This document shows positions 41,104 to 50,043 of a DNA stretch of 64,000 nt, one piece after another. The notes under the pieces were generated by a model that saw nothing but the letters and a program-made list of their open reading frames with translations, searched no databases and was not told the DNA's origin. The DNA is from Streptomyces sp. NBC_00433. Its GTDB lineage: Bacteria > Actinomycetota > Actinomycetes > Streptomycetales > Streptomycetaceae. The stretch is from assembly GCA_036015235.1 (NCBI GenBank), contig CP107926.1, forward strand, positions 1 to 64,000, given 5' to 3'. A program made the position numbers and the translations under genes. Position 1 is the stretch's first letter. Each line of letters begins with the position of its first letter.

Positions 41104-42951
41104 TCAGTCCGTAGGCGTCTGCTCTTGGGGCGGGAAGAAGCCGAGCCGCTCTGAGTCGTCGGCGCTGAAGGCGTAGATCCTTGCCTGTTCGGCGATGGCA
41201 GCGGGCGGTGTGCCGTTTTCGATGATGATGACTTGGCCGGGGGGGTTGTCGATCAGGTCTTGGTAGAAGTGCTCAACGACGTCGTGGGTCATCAGCTCTG
41301 GGTTGGCTTCGCGGTTTTCAGGCTGGCGGTAGGTGACCACGGGTGAGTCGAGCATGATGAATCCGGGGTGGATCAGGCCGCGTGTTGTGTTGCGGCGTGC
41401 CAGGGAAACGGTGAAGGCCGCGTGGATGATGGAGCGCATGCCCTGGCCCCGGCTCCCGCGGGGCCTTCCGTCGACTGAGACCTCTGCGGTGGTCGGGTTG
41501 TAGGTGACGCGGTTCTCTCCGGGGACATCCCATGCCTGGAGCGTCTGGTGGATCGCCTGCTCGAAGTCTGCGATGTCGGCGGCCGGGATGCCGTCGGCTC
41601 TAGCTGGCGGCGGGGCTGGCACGGCATCGGAGAGGGATGCCTTCATGTCTTCCATCTGCTCGATCTGCGCATGAATGGCCAGCTCCTGCTCCAGCCGTGA
41701 TCGTGCCGCGATGACCTCGCTGGTGTCCGTAGCGAGTGGCTCCAGCTGCTCTTCGAGCGCGCACAGTTCACTGTCGATATGCGTGAGTTGCTCAGCGTGG
41801 GCGGCGCTTTCCGCGTTCAGGTCGGCGGCTTGAGCCTCAAGGTCTCCGGTCGTGCTGAGGAGGTCGCGGTGCAGCTCTGTGGTCTTGCGCTGTTCGGCGG
41901 CGACTGCTGCTGCCAGTTGCGTCGTCTCGGCCAGGTGATGACCCGGGTGCTGATGTTCTGGCTCTGCTCCGCAGAAGACGCAGGTCCCGGTCTGGAAGTA
42001 GCCGAGGAGGTTCCCGGCCTCTCCGACCATCCGCAGGCGTTCGAGGTCGGATTCGTACTGCTGGCGTAGCAGCGTGAACCGGGCCAGCAGCTCGCGCACT
42101 TCACTCGCGCGCTGCTGGGCAGCGCTACCGCTGGCTTCCAGGTCTCGGCGGCGGCGCACGAGCGTGGAACGGGACGTGATGAGCTGACTGGTTCGCGACG
42201 TGACGGCGTCCAGAGACGATTGCAGGCGGGTCAGCTGTTCGCGCAGCTCGGACTGGTTCGCGGCGATGGTGAGCTTGCTGCGGTTGTCATTGATCAGGCG
42301 GTCGAGGATCGCGACCTGGCCTTTGCCGATCTTCTTTTCCTCGCGGGTGGGCGCGGTGGGGCCGGCTGGTTCGTCCGTCCCGGTGAGCAGGAGCTTGAGG
42401 ACGGACTTCTCACCGGTCTCGTTCTGTGGCATGCCCGTGGTGAGAGTCGGGGGGCGCTCGGCGCCCATCCGGGTGACGTCGATGACGGACAGTCGGACCA
42501 GATCTCGGTAGCTGAGTAGCCGCACTTTCCCGAGCGAGTTCCGGAGGATCTTAAGTCCGTCGATGCCCAGCGTCTTGAGGAGGTAGCGGGAGATATTGCC
42601 CTGAGAATTGGGGTTGTGCTTGAAACTGAGGGTGGCGTCGGCTGGCCCTGCGGTAAGCGTGCGCACATCGTGGTTGTACACGTCGATAGTGCTGTCTTCG
42701 AGACCCCGGGAGAGGGTCATGACCCGGCCGTCGTCGACGCGCAGGCCGAGCAGGATCCGGCTGTAGCCCTTGCTCTCCGGGATGGGCTTGAGTTCACCGG
42801 CACCGAGCATGTAGTCCACGGACTTCTCGATATACGACTTACCCGTGTCGGAACCGCCGTAGACGACTGTCAGGCCCGGGTCGAACTCCACGGCCGCTGG
42901 CGTCTTCCCCATGCCGAGGAACGTCAGGTGTACCAGCGTCAGTCTGTTCAC
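41104..42951 (-). CDS. ABC-3C system ATPase (DUF3732-like, RecF/SMC type)
   Basis: A 615-residue SMC/RecF-type ATPase. N-terminus MNRLTLVHLTFLGMGKTPAA, Walker A VVYGGSDTGKSYIEK (32-39); long coiled coils separated by a CVFCGAEPEHQHPGHH hook in the middle, which may bind zinc; signature-like SRGQGMRSIIHAAFTVSLAR and Walker B GFIMLDSPVVTYR near the C-terminus. This is the DUF3732 ATPase of three-component ABC conflict systems, thought to sense invading nucleic acid and license the effector. Start GTG 42951 overlaps the preceding stop as GTGA. All motifs look intact. Confidence 0.83.
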   Translation of the reverse strand: MNRLTLVHLTFLGMGKTPAAVEFDPGLTVVYGGSDTGKSYIEKSVDYMLGAGELKPIPESKGYSRILLGLRVDDGRVMTLSRGLEDSTIDVYNHDVRTLTAGPADATLSFKHNPNSQGNISRYLLKTLGIDGLKILRNSLGKVRLLSYRDLVRLSVIDVTRMGAERPPTLTTGMPQNETGEKSVLKLLLTGTDEPAGPTAPTREEKKIGKGQVAILDRLINDNRSKLTIAANQSELREQLTRLQSSLDAVTSRTSQLITSRSTLVRRRRDLEASGSAAQQRASEVRELLARFTLLRQQYESDLERLRMVGEAGNLLGYFQTGTCVFCGAEPEHQHPGHHLAETTQLAAAVAAEQRKTTELHRDLLSTTGDLEAQAADLNAESAAHAEQLTHIDSELCALEEQLEPLATDTSEVIAARSRLEQELAIHAQIEQMEDMKASLSDAVPAPPPARADGIPAADIADFEQAIHQTLQAWDVPGENRVTYNPTTAEVSVDGRPRGSRGQGMRSIIHAAFTVSLARRNTTRGLIHPGFIMLDSPVVTYRQPENREANPELMTHDVVEHFYQDLIDNPPGQVIIIENGTPPAAIAEQARIYAFSADDSERLGFFPPQEQTPTD

Positions 42952-43430
42952 GGCACGTCCCTTTCGGCTGTCTGAGGGGTGTCTGCGGCGAGGCTGTCGA
43001 ACCAGCGCTGGGTGATCTGCTTCATGCCGTCGCGGACGTCCGATTCTTCGTGCATGTAGGTGCTGACCAGCCAGGCGGCGCGCTCTGTCAGCAGCCCGAG
43101 GTACGGGGCTTCCAGGACGTGGAGGAAACTGGCGGCCTCTTCGGTGGCCCCGTAGAGGAAGCCATCGCTGGTGGCGGTCATGTCGGCCAGGCCGGCCCGC
43201 ATGAGGACGACCAGTCCTTGTTCGATGAGGCGCCGGCGCATTCCGAGCTCGCCGGGGCCGATGGGCAAGTCGGGGTGGAGGCTGGGCGGACCGTCCGCGA
43301 GGTCTCCGCTGTGGAGCATGGCGTGGTCGAGGTAGACGAGCTGGGCGACGTCCAGGCGGCGGGGGAAGGTCTCGGACAGCAGAACCAGGGCCCGGATGCC
43401 GACCTCCAGGGAGCTGTTCAGAGGATTCAT
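42948..43430 (-). CDS. ABC-3C system middle component
   Basis: A 160-residue protein, MNPLNSSLEVGIRALVLLSE and onward: a wHTH-like layout with FPRRLDVAQLVYLDHAMLHS, GELGMRRRLIEQGLVVLMRA and ATEEAASFLHVLEAPYLGLL. This size and order fits the middle component that bridges ATPase and effector in ABC-3C loci. ATG 43430 overlaps the effector stop as ATGA, and its own stop overlaps the ATPase start, so all three are translationally coupled. Family assignment from context and recollection. Confidence 0.72.
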   Translation of the reverse strand: MNPLNSSLEVGIRALVLLSETFPRRLDVAQLVYLDHAMLHSGDLADGPPSLHPDLPIGPGELGMRRRLIEQGLVVLMRAGLADMTATSDGFLYGATEEAASFLHVLEAPYLGLLTERAAWLVSTYMHEESDVRDGMKQITQRWFDSLAADTPQTAERDVP

Positions 43431-44575
43431 GTGGACTCCTCTTTGCACCAGGTCAGCGTCAGCTTGTCGTCGTTCTCGTTCGCCAGATGGTGGCACAGGC
43501 CTTTGAGGTCGATGACTTTCACGACGGAGCTGAGGATGTTGTGGGGGTTGGGCTTGTGGGCTGCGGCGGCGTCCATGACGGCGTCCAGGCGGTGCTGTCC
43601 GCTGGCGTAGTCGCGGTCTTCGATGTCGACCACGGCGTCGTACAGGTCCTTCTCGATCGCCTTGTAGGTCTCCTCGGGGACGCTCTCGCGGGCGAAGACC
43701 CGCAGCGACTCCGCGTGGAAGAACGCCTCCCGGTGGCGGGCCATCTTCCGGTTGACCGCTTGGTGATCGCGGACCTGGACAAGTGTTTGTAGGCTGAGGC
43801 CGTACGTCTGGTTGTAGACGTCCAGAAGTTTTTGCACGTAAACGGCTTCATCGGCCCTCTGCTCGGCCGGCGCCGGGGCGGCGGCCGGTCGGGGCGGGAG
43901 CGGCTTCGGGAAGCGACGAACATGGTGCGGGGTCGTCGCATGCAGCTCGAGGATGTTCTCGATGTCCGCGGCCTCGAACATCGAGAAGTCCGTCTGGCGG
44001 GCGAGGTCTCCGACTGCTAGCCGCACGGCCGGGTCAAGATCAGCCCCGAGTTTAGAGTCGGCCTTGTCCCAGGCGTCGAGGAAGTCCTGCCTCAACTTTG
44101 GAGGGTTGAGGAGGCGGCGATCAAGGATCGGCCCGATCTTCGGCGCGACGAAGACGTACCGCGTGGGCAGCTCGTACTCGCCCAGCACCTTCGCCGTGAA
44201 GATCTTGACCATCTCAGGCCATGCATCGCTCTGCGTCAGCGCCTTGGTGTAGTGCTTGCACTGGTAGCAGTGCCACTCGCCGGCCACACCCTGCACGGTG
44301 AGGCACGCTGCGACGTCTGCTCCTCGATCGCCCGCACCGCCCATCCTCTTCACTCGAAGGTACGAACGCCCGTTCCACGTGCCGAAGGCCCGGACCCACT
44401 CGACGGTGAAGTCCTCCCAGTCATCGGCCTTGTAGACGTGGGCCAAGAGTTGCTGCGGGGTGAACGCCGGAGCGCCCTGTGGAACCGTGACGACCACCGG
44501 AGGCGAGGCCGGCTCTGAAATGCCTTCGAAGACCGGTCTCGCGCCATCACAGCCGGGCTCGAGCTCCCCCGCCAC
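43427..44575 (-). CDS. ABC-3C effector with PD-(D/E)XK nuclease domain
   Basis: A 382-residue protein starting at GTG 44575. Residues ~45-140 form a restriction-endonuclease fold: DDWEDFTVEWVRAFG, GGAGDRGADVAACL (Asp87), EWHCYQCKHYTK (Gln105-x-Lys107). The rest is helical (LGADLDPAVRLAVGDLARQT, DFSMFEAADIENILELHATT) up to a C-terminal ABC-3C-type region (YNQTYGLSLQTLVQVRDHQA, DRDYASGQHRLDAVMDAAAA). It is expected to cleave DNA once activated by the ATPase. First gene of the operon; promoter probably within 44580-44660. Nuclease residues look complete. Confidence 0.78.
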   Translation of the reverse strand: MAGELEPGCDGARPVFEGISEPASPPVVVTVPQGAPAFTPQQLLAHVYKADDWEDFTVEWVRAFGTWNGRSYLRVKRMGGAGDRGADVAACLTVQGVAGEWHCYQCKHYTKALTQSDAWPEMVKIFTAKVLGEYELPTRYVFVAPKIGPILDRRLLNPPKLRQDFLDAWDKADSKLGADLDPAVRLAVGDLARQTDFSMFEAADIENILELHATTPHHVRRFPKPLPPRPAAAPAPAEQRADEAVYVQKLLDVYNQTYGLSLQTLVQVRDHQAVNRKMARHREAFFHAESLRVFARESVPEETYKAIEKDLYDAVVDIEDRDYASGQHRLDAVMDAAAAHKPNPHNILSSVVKVIDLKGLCHHLANENDDKLTLTWCKEEST

Positions 44576-45543
44576 ACTTCACCGCCCCCGGCACCGAACC
44601 ATCCCGCAAGATCACGCAAGTCCTATCATCTCGACTCGCTCAGCGTGAAGACCGGAGAACTCATTGTTCACCCATGTGGGTGAGAGGCGCGGCGTCCAGG
44701 CGGTCCAGCCGTTCGTAGGAACGCGGAGCAAACGGACGCGATCCTGGGCCCAGCGCAGGGCGCCTTCGAGCGCCGTGGACAGTAGAGCGGCCGTCTCGCA
44801 GGATGACGTCGACAGGCGCCTGCTGGCCGCTGTCGGCCGACAGCTGGTTGGCAGCGAGGCGCCGGACGACGGTGGCGACCGCGCGGGCGTGCCTGGTCGG
44901 CAGGAGCGCTAACTCCGCCGTCGCACCTCTGCAGGGTGTCCGGGCCGGTCCACCACCGTCGCAGCCCAGTCCCGCGCCGCCTGCCCGAGGGTGCGCGGGG
45001 TCCACTACGGCGGGCTGCGGGGCAGGCCGCCACGACGCGAACTGGTGCCGCTTCCCCGAGGCGCCCTGTCCGCAGTCCTGATCACACCCTCCATCACCAA
45101 GGGCTGAGGACAAGGAGAGGGCACAGAGGGGATGTCAGCGCCCCGAAGCGGCGGTATAGACATCGCTACCCCAGGTCAGGGACCCTTTTCGAAGCGGCCC
45201 TTGACAGAACGGTGTGCCCAGGCCGTTGCCTACTCGGTTCCGCGCCTAGTTGCACAGTCCGTTGCCCAGCCGGTTACCGAACGGCACCGGGCAAAAGTCC
45301 GGGAAACTCCGGCCGCACCGGCCGCCGGCTGCCGGTCGGCCTGCCGGGGGCGGTCGGACTGCTGCGGCGCCCGGCCAGCTCAGGTGACCCGGTCGGCAGG
45401 CGCGGCCTCCAGGCGGTCCAGGCGTTCTAGAGAGCACGCACCAGGCGGGCGCGAAAACGCCCCGAGTCCGCGCCCTGCGCCATCTGCCGACCCGACCGGC
45501 CGCTGGGCACCACCGCCGCATAACTGCTCCGGGCTTGGTGGCC
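44576..45543. other. Gene-poor region of decayed remnants
   Basis: Nearly 1 kb without an intact gene. The minus strand near 44720-44900 has coding-like but frame-broken text (PTRHARAVATVVRRLAANQL; in another frame STALEGALRWAQDRVRLL). A CCAGGCGGTCCAG motif occurs at both ~44695 and ~45410 in similar surroundings, suggesting a small duplication. A DUF6233-like tail lies at 45464. The promoter of the ABC-3C operon should be at the left edge. Confidence 0.4.
45464..45523 (+). pseudogene. Fragment of a DUF6233-like gene (C-terminus)
   Basis: Reads ESAPCAICRPDRPLGTTAA and stops at 45523, parallel to LCPLCRPDRPLRTAVV of the gene at 25073. Twenty codons only. Confidence 0.6.
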
Positions 45544-46839
45544 TTATGCGCCCAACGGGTTTGCTGGGACGGAGTGGAGCTGCTCCAGGATCTTCTCCAT
45601 ACCGAGCAGCCCGGCGTCCAGGCTGATCTGCTGGAGCCAGCTGTCGATGAGGGCCTGGCGCTCCGCCGGGTCTCGCTGGTCGACGCCGGGGTCGGCCAGC
45701 AGGCTCGCCCCGCGAGAGGTGCCTGCGTCCAGGATCGAGGTCAGGCCGTTGCCCGCGAGCAGCTTGGGCACGTCCGTGCTGCTTTTGAAGTCCAGGCCAA
45801 TCGGCTGGGGCACTACCAAGGGGTCGATCCCCGCGAGGACGGCGAGCGCGGCGGTGGCTGGTTCGTCGACCAGCGAGGCTGCCAGGGCGTCGACCAGTTC
45901 GTACAGTTGGGCCACGGAAAGGCGCAGGCTACCCGGCTGACTCGAGGTCGTGTGGCTGATGCGTACGAAGACCTCCAGGGTGACCTGCAGGTGCGAGACG
46001 GCAGCGCCGTAGGCAGCCGGCAGGTCGACCTTGGCTATGGCCTCCAGCGGGAAGGGCGCCCCTCCCCCCGGGCCGCCCTGCCACAGCAGGCGAACGTTGC
46101 GGGCCCGGTTAAAGCCGGAGCGGTGGAACGGGTTCAGGCCCCCGTCTCCCATTGATGAGCACCAGTGGAGCATGGCCCGGTGCAGGGGAGAGGAGTTCAG
46201 GGCATCAGCAAGTGCCTGCACACCGCGCTCGGACAGCGGGCTCCAGGTGGCGGAGGCGTCGACCGGCACGAACATGCCCGTACGCACGACGAAGTCGGCT
46301 GCCTCCTGCCCGTCGTCACCGCGGGGAAGCTCCGCCGGCGGAAGCCGCATTCCGGTGGCCACCGTCTGGGGTGCGGCCTCGTTGACCAGCTGCGTCAAGC
46401 GCGACAGGTCCGCGACCGCGTTGCGTCCGTGAAGGCGGATCGGGGCCGCCCCACTGATCAGCAGCGGGCGCGGCGCTTTGGCGGGGTCGACGCGGACGAC
46501 CAGGACCATCAGGCCGTCAGTGCCGGGCAGGGCGACGGGGATGATCTCCGGCTCCCACGGCGGTTCCAGTTTCTGGTGGCAGGCGTTGACGATCTGGACG
46601 ATCGTCGGCTCCGGGACGCCCGTGATCCGGTCGGGCACGTTGCGTTCGGTAACGCCGACCAGGATGAGCCCGCCGTAGCTGTTGGCCATCGCCGCGACCG
46701 AGTCGGGGATCTTCTGGGCGTAGCTCTCCTTGTACTCCAAGGTCAAGCTCTCCGGCTGGCCGATGGCGACCAGCTCACGCACACGCTCCAGCGTCACATC
46801 GTCAGCGCGGCAGGCGAACAGGGAAGCAGTAGAGGTCAC
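45544..46839 (-). CDS. Schlafen/AlbA_2-domain protein
   Basis: A 431-residue protein. Residues ~15-150 match the AlbA_2 (Schlafen AAA_4-like) domain: LVAIGQPESLTLEYKESYAQ, IPDSVAAMANSYGGLILVGV, then VALPGTDGLMVLVVRVDPAK and RLHGRNAVADL. The C-terminal 280 residues are alpha/beta with no recognised domain. Proteins with this domain bind nucleic acid or act as RNases and regulators, and are common in bacterial defence islands. ATG/GTG at 46839 starts MTSTASLFACRADDVTLERV. It follows the ABC-3C operon on the same strand but ~1 kb away. Confidence 0.75.
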   Translation of the reverse strand: MTSTASLFACRADDVTLERVRELVAIGQPESLTLEYKESYAQKIPDSVAAMANSYGGLILVGVTERNVPDRITGVPEPTIVQIVNACHQKLEPPWEPEIIPVALPGTDGLMVLVVRVDPAKAPRPLLISGAAPIRLHGRNAVADLSRLTQLVNEAAPQTVATGMRLPPAELPRGDDGQEAADFVVRTGMFVPVDASATWSPLSERGVQALADALNSSPLHRAMLHWCSSMGDGGLNPFHRSGFNRARNVRLLWQGGPGGGAPFPLEAIAKVDLPAAYGAAVSHLQVTLEVFVRISHTTSSQPGSLRLSVAQLYELVDALAASLVDEPATAALAVLAGIDPLVVPQPIGLDFKSSTDVPKLLAGNGLTSILDAGTSRGASLLADPGVDQRDPAERQALIDSWLQQISLDAGLLGMEKILEQLHSVPANPLGA

Positions 46840-47261
46840 GCGGGCCGCCTGTCCGGCGGATGAACACGGTTGAAGGATTTCACCCGGCCACGCTAGCGAA
46901 GCAGGCCGTACCCACGTGCAGATCCGCCTACACAGCTAGAACAGTCAGCAAGGCCGGCTCCAGGTCCTGCCCGCTGCCGTCGGCTTCCGCGCCCCAGCCG
47001 CCCTCTGCGAGCCCGTCGACGGCCAGCCCTACGACCAGGTGCCCACCGAGCAGTACGACGTCACCCCAGCCTGCAAGATCGAAGGGGCGTACTTTGGAGC
47101 CCAGTGTGGCCCGGCCCGCACCGCACCCCCGGCCCCGCCCCGGCACCGTCTGCCGACCCAACCGGCCTGGCGAACCGCAGCCCCGTGCTCTGACCGCATT
47201 GGTTCAAAGGCGTTTCTGCTCTATGCCGGAGCGTGGTGTCTGCCGCCGGTCGGAGCAATTG
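46840..47261. other. Intergenic region with DUF6233 remnant
   Basis: No intact gene. It holds the DUF6233-like fragment at 46955-47180 and, on its left, the likely promoter of the Schlafen-type gene. Confidence 0.4.
46955..47180 (+). pseudogene. Decayed DUF6233-like gene (middle portion)
   Basis: Reads LQVLPAAVGFRAPAALCEPV then DGQPYDQVPTEQYDVTPACK, parallel to AVDFRAPAALCRPVDGQPYD of the gene at 25073, and trails off through GPARTAPPAPPRHRLPTQPA, where the Cys/His region should be. No start; zinc ligands lost. Confidence 0.72.
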
Positions 47262-47855
47262 TCAAGAGTTGTGGATTGACACGCTGCCGGGTTGGCGAGG
47301 TGGGGTATTGCTCGATGCGCCGAGCATCGGAAAGTTCGCGTGACACCGCCAGCATTGACCGTCGCTCACGAACAGGCTCACCGACGAAATCGTCGCGGTG
47401 ACGGGCAACCGGTCGGCCAGTTCCGCCTCCACCTCGCCGAAGATCCGGGATGGCTGCCCATGGGCGACGGTCAGGTGCGGGATGACCTCGGCAAACTGTC
47501 CCCCGTAGGGCGGCGCCTCCGGCCATCGTGTGGTAATGGACTCGGTCAGCGCGCGAAGCGGCTGGTCTGGGGTCGGCGCCAGGTAGAGCACGTCAGGGAA
47601 GCGGCCAGACTCGTCGAACCGGACCGTGAAGGAGTCATGCCCGGCGATCAGGGTCGTGAGATCACCGATGACCGCGGCACTGATGAGATCGACGTCGAGG
47701 AACGGGAAGAGCACCGTCACGTGGGCGGGAATCCCGGCCGCTGCGGAGGCGTCGAATCGCCGACGCCAGTTCTCAACCAGTGGTTCGGCTTCCGCCACCG
47801 TGGCAAGCAAGGCGGTCTGACCTGCTCGGTAACGTCCTGACTCTTCTTGGGACAC
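47262..47855 (-). CDS. 2'-5' RNA ligase-like (2H phosphoesterase) protein
   Basis: A 197-residue 2H-superfamily protein with its two catalytic HxT motifs: IPAHVTVLFPFLD and EVIPHLTVAHGQP. Between and after them are FTVRFDESGRFPDVLYLAPT and ISSVSLFVSDGQCWRCH, as in two-lobed LigT-like folds. Members hydrolyse or ligate 2'-5' or cyclic phosphodiester bonds of RNA or nucleotides; some act in antiphage signalling. Start GTG 47855 is tentative: no Shine-Dalgarno is visible, and the IS256 end lies just upstream, so the native promoter is probably gone. Confidence 0.78.
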   Translation of the reverse strand: MSQEESGRYRAGQTALLATVAEAEPLVENWRRRFDASAAAGIPAHVTVLFPFLDVDLISAAVIGDLTTLIAGHDSFTVRFDESGRFPDVLYLAPTPDQPLRALTESITTRWPEAPPYGGQFAEVIPHLTVAHGQPSRIFGEVEAELADRLPVTATISSVSLFVSDGQCWRCHANFPMLGASSNTPPRQPGSVSIHNS

Positions 47856-47862
47856 GGTTGGA

Positions 47863-49245
47863 TGTTCTCGGACGGCTTCCGTTCGCGCCACCGGTTTCAG
47901 GCAGCGTTGACCTCCTCGCACTCGACCAGGACACCGTTCTCGCACCTCGCCCCGGAGCGGACCAGAGCAACAAGCTGAGCCCCGGTGATCGCCCGCCAGC
48001 GAGCCTGGGCCGACTCCACCAGCTTGAACACCATCGCCAGGGCTGCGGCCGGGCTGCCCGCGCCGCGAGTGACCTTCGTGCGGAGCTTGACCGTCGAGAA
48101 CGTCGACTCGATCGGGTTCGTGGTCCGAAGGTGGATCCAGTGCTCGGCCGGGAAGTCGTAGAACGCCAGCAGCTCGTCCTGGTCATCGGTGATCTTCGCG
48201 AGGGCCTTGGGGAACTTGGCGCCGTAGGTCTTCGCGAACGCCTCGATCGCCTTCTCCGCGTGGGTGCGGCTCTCGGCGTTGTAGATCTCCTGCATCGCCT
48301 TCGTGGCGCCCGGCTGTGCGGACTTCGGCAGGCAGTTCGTGACGTTGCGGGCTTTGTGAACCCAACATCTTTGCTGCCGGGCAGCGGGAAACACCTCGGC
48401 CAGTGCCCGCCACAAGCCCATGGCACCGTCGCCGACCACCAGCTCGGGGTCACGCATTCCGCGTCGCCGGCAGTGGCGCAGCAGGTCGGCCCACGACTCG
48501 GTGGACTCGCGTAGGCCCTCTGCCAGCGCGATCAGCTCCTTGGTGCCGTCCAGGCGCACCCCGAGCAGGACCAGGACGCACGAGTGCGTCTGGCCGAGAC
48601 GGACCTTCGGGTGCACCCCGTCGGCCCACACGTAGACGAAGTCCCGGTCGGACAAGTCCCGGTCCTGGAAGGCGGCGTGGTCCTCGCCCCACTGTTTCGT
48701 CAGCCTGGTGACGGTCGCCGGCGACAGACCGGCAGCGCCGCCGAGGAACTGCTCCAGCGCGGGCACGAAGTCTCCGGACGACAGCCCGTGCAGATAGAGC
48801 AGGGGCAGCACCTCCGAGATCTTCGGGGACTTGCGGCACCACGGCGCCAGGATCTTCGACGAGAACCGCTTGCGCTCGCCGGTGGCCTCGTCCACGCGGC
48901 GGTCGTTCACCCGGGGCGCGGTGACCTCGACCGGACCTGCCGCGGTGACCACGGTGCGGGGCCGGTGATGGCCGTTGCGGACCACCAGGCGCCGCCCGTG
49001 ATCGTCGGTCTCGGCGGCCAACTCGGCTATGTACTGGTTGACTTCCGCTTCCAGCGCGGCGGCCAGCATGCGGCGGGCGCCCTCGCGGACGATCTCGTCG
49101 ATCAGGGAGCCGGATTGGGTGGAGCCCTCGTCGGTGACTACGCTCAGCACGGGCATGCCTTCCCGACCCGCGCTACGAACGCGGGCCTACTCGGAGACCA
49201 TCACAGGATCATCGGGAAGGTACGCCCTCCGCATACCCTCTCGGG
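47863..49245 (-). mobile_element. IS256-family insertion sequence
   Basis: About 1.38 kb around an intact IS256 transposase. The ends are imperfect inverted repeats (left, inward: GGATGTTCTCGGACGGC; right, inward: GGGTATGCGGAGGGCG), so limits are good to about 5 bases. It lies between a 2H phosphoesterase gene and a truncated small gene, which it probably separated. Confidence 0.7.
47897..49156 (-). CDS. IS256-family mutator-type transposase
   Basis: A 419-residue transposase. Signature segments: EAEVNQYIAELAAETDDHGR, APRVNDRRVDEATGERKRFS, the DDE core YVWADGVHPKVRLGQTHSCV (Asp), ELVVGDGAMGLWRALAEVFP (Asp) and TTNPIESTFSTVKLRTKVTR (Glu), with QQRCWVHKARNVTNCLPKSA between. Full length, all catalytic residues present. 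It starts at 49156 (ATG). Confidence 0.93.
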   Translation of the reverse strand: MPVLSVVTDEGSTQSGSLIDEIVREGARRMLAAALEAEVNQYIAELAAETDDHGRRLVVRNGHHRPRTVVTAAGPVEVTAPRVNDRRVDEATGERKRFSSKILAPWCRKSPKISEVLPLLYLHGLSSGDFVPALEQFLGGAAGLSPATVTRLTKQWGEDHAAFQDRDLSDRDFVYVWADGVHPKVRLGQTHSCVLVLLGVRLDGTKELIALAEGLRESTESWADLLRHCRRRGMRDPELVVGDGAMGLWRALAEVFPAARQQRCWVHKARNVTNCLPKSAQPGATKAMQEIYNAESRTHAEKAIEAFAKTYGAKFPKALAKITDDQDELLAFYDFPAEHWIHLRTTNPIESTFSTVKLRTKVTRGAGSPAAALAMVFKLVESAQARWRAITGAQLVALVRSGARCENGVLVECEEVNAA

Positions 49246-49418
49246 CTGATCCACAAGTCCTGAGCATTGCTCGCGTCCGGCAACTGCTGCGCGATGGCAT
49301 CAGCGACTTCCGGCGTGCAGACGATCTCAACGCCGACGTGCCGGTAGCCGGGGTCGTCTTCCTCTTCTTCTGTGACTGAGCGCCTCAGTTGGCCAGTGAG
49401 CGTCTCAGTTGGCCGCAC
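49209..49418 (-). pseudogene. Small gene truncated by IS256
   Basis: From GTG 49418: MRPTETLTGQLRRSVTEEEE, DDPGYRHVGVEIVCTPEVAD, AIAQQLPDASNAQDLWISPR. The frame enters the IS256 end at ~49245 and stops at 49209, so the original C-terminus is missing. A near-perfect tandem repeat of ~21 bases (TGAGCGCCTCAGTTGGCCAG and its copy, 49378-49413) lies at the 5' end. Function unknown. Confidence 0.4.
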
Positions 49419-49434
49419 GAAGAACGATCAGCTT

Positions 49435-50043
49435 TCACGAAGGCGGAGGACCAGACGGGCCCCGTGGGCTCACTCGACTCCGGGGCCGACGGCTCCCGCG
49501 CAGCGTTTCAGCCACCAAAGCAATGCGTTCAAGAAGCGCTGCGTTGAGCGCGGTGCGGAGCTGCTTGACCTGCTCCAACTGGTGGTTGATGGCTGACTCG
49601 TCTTCGGCGACGCACGGAACGCCAGCCGAGTGGTTGAGGATCTGTTGGCGGATCTTCTGCTGGGCGTCCAGAAGCTCGTCGAAGATCTGGGCGGAGAGGC
49701 GGTTCACCTCCTCGCCCACATCCGCCATCACGGCGTAGCTCACCTCCACGTTCTTCAGGGTTGCCTGGCTAGCCTCTTGGTCGAACGCTTCGAGTTGGAC
49801 TTCAACCCCGGCGCTGAGGCTCTGCTGAGTACGGAGCAGCACGTCCATCCGAGCCCATCCCGTGGTGCGCAGAGACATCAGCTGAGTGATCACCGTGTTG
49901 CTGATCAGCTCCGCGCGAGACCAAGACGCTTCCTCCCTCTGGTGCCGACGCTGAACCATCGCCACCCAGATGGCAGCACCCGCGCCAATGGCTGCACCAC
50001 CCAACCCACTAGCCAGCGACACGAGCGCTGAAGAATCCGCCAT
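49435..50043 (-). CDS. Membrane-anchored hypothetical protein
   Basis: A 202-residue protein from ATG 50043 (GGAG 10 bases upstream). The first 30 residues make one membrane segment (LVSLASGLGGAAIGAGAAIW), followed by a long cytoplasmic helical domain (VQRRHQREEASWSRAELISN; DVGEEVNRLSAQIFDELLDA; INHQLEQVKQLRTALNAALL) and a basic, Pro-rich tail. Family unknown. Confidence 0.6.
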   Translation of the reverse strand: MADSSALVSLASGLGGAAIGAGAAIWVAMVQRRHQREEASWSRAELISNTVITQLMSLRTTGWARMDVLLRTQQSLSAGVEVQLEAFDQEASQATLKNVEVSYAVMADVGEEVNRLSAQIFDELLDAQQKIRQQILNHSAGVPCVAEDESAINHQLEQVKQLRTALNAALLERIALVAETLRGSRRPRSRVSPRGPSGPPPS

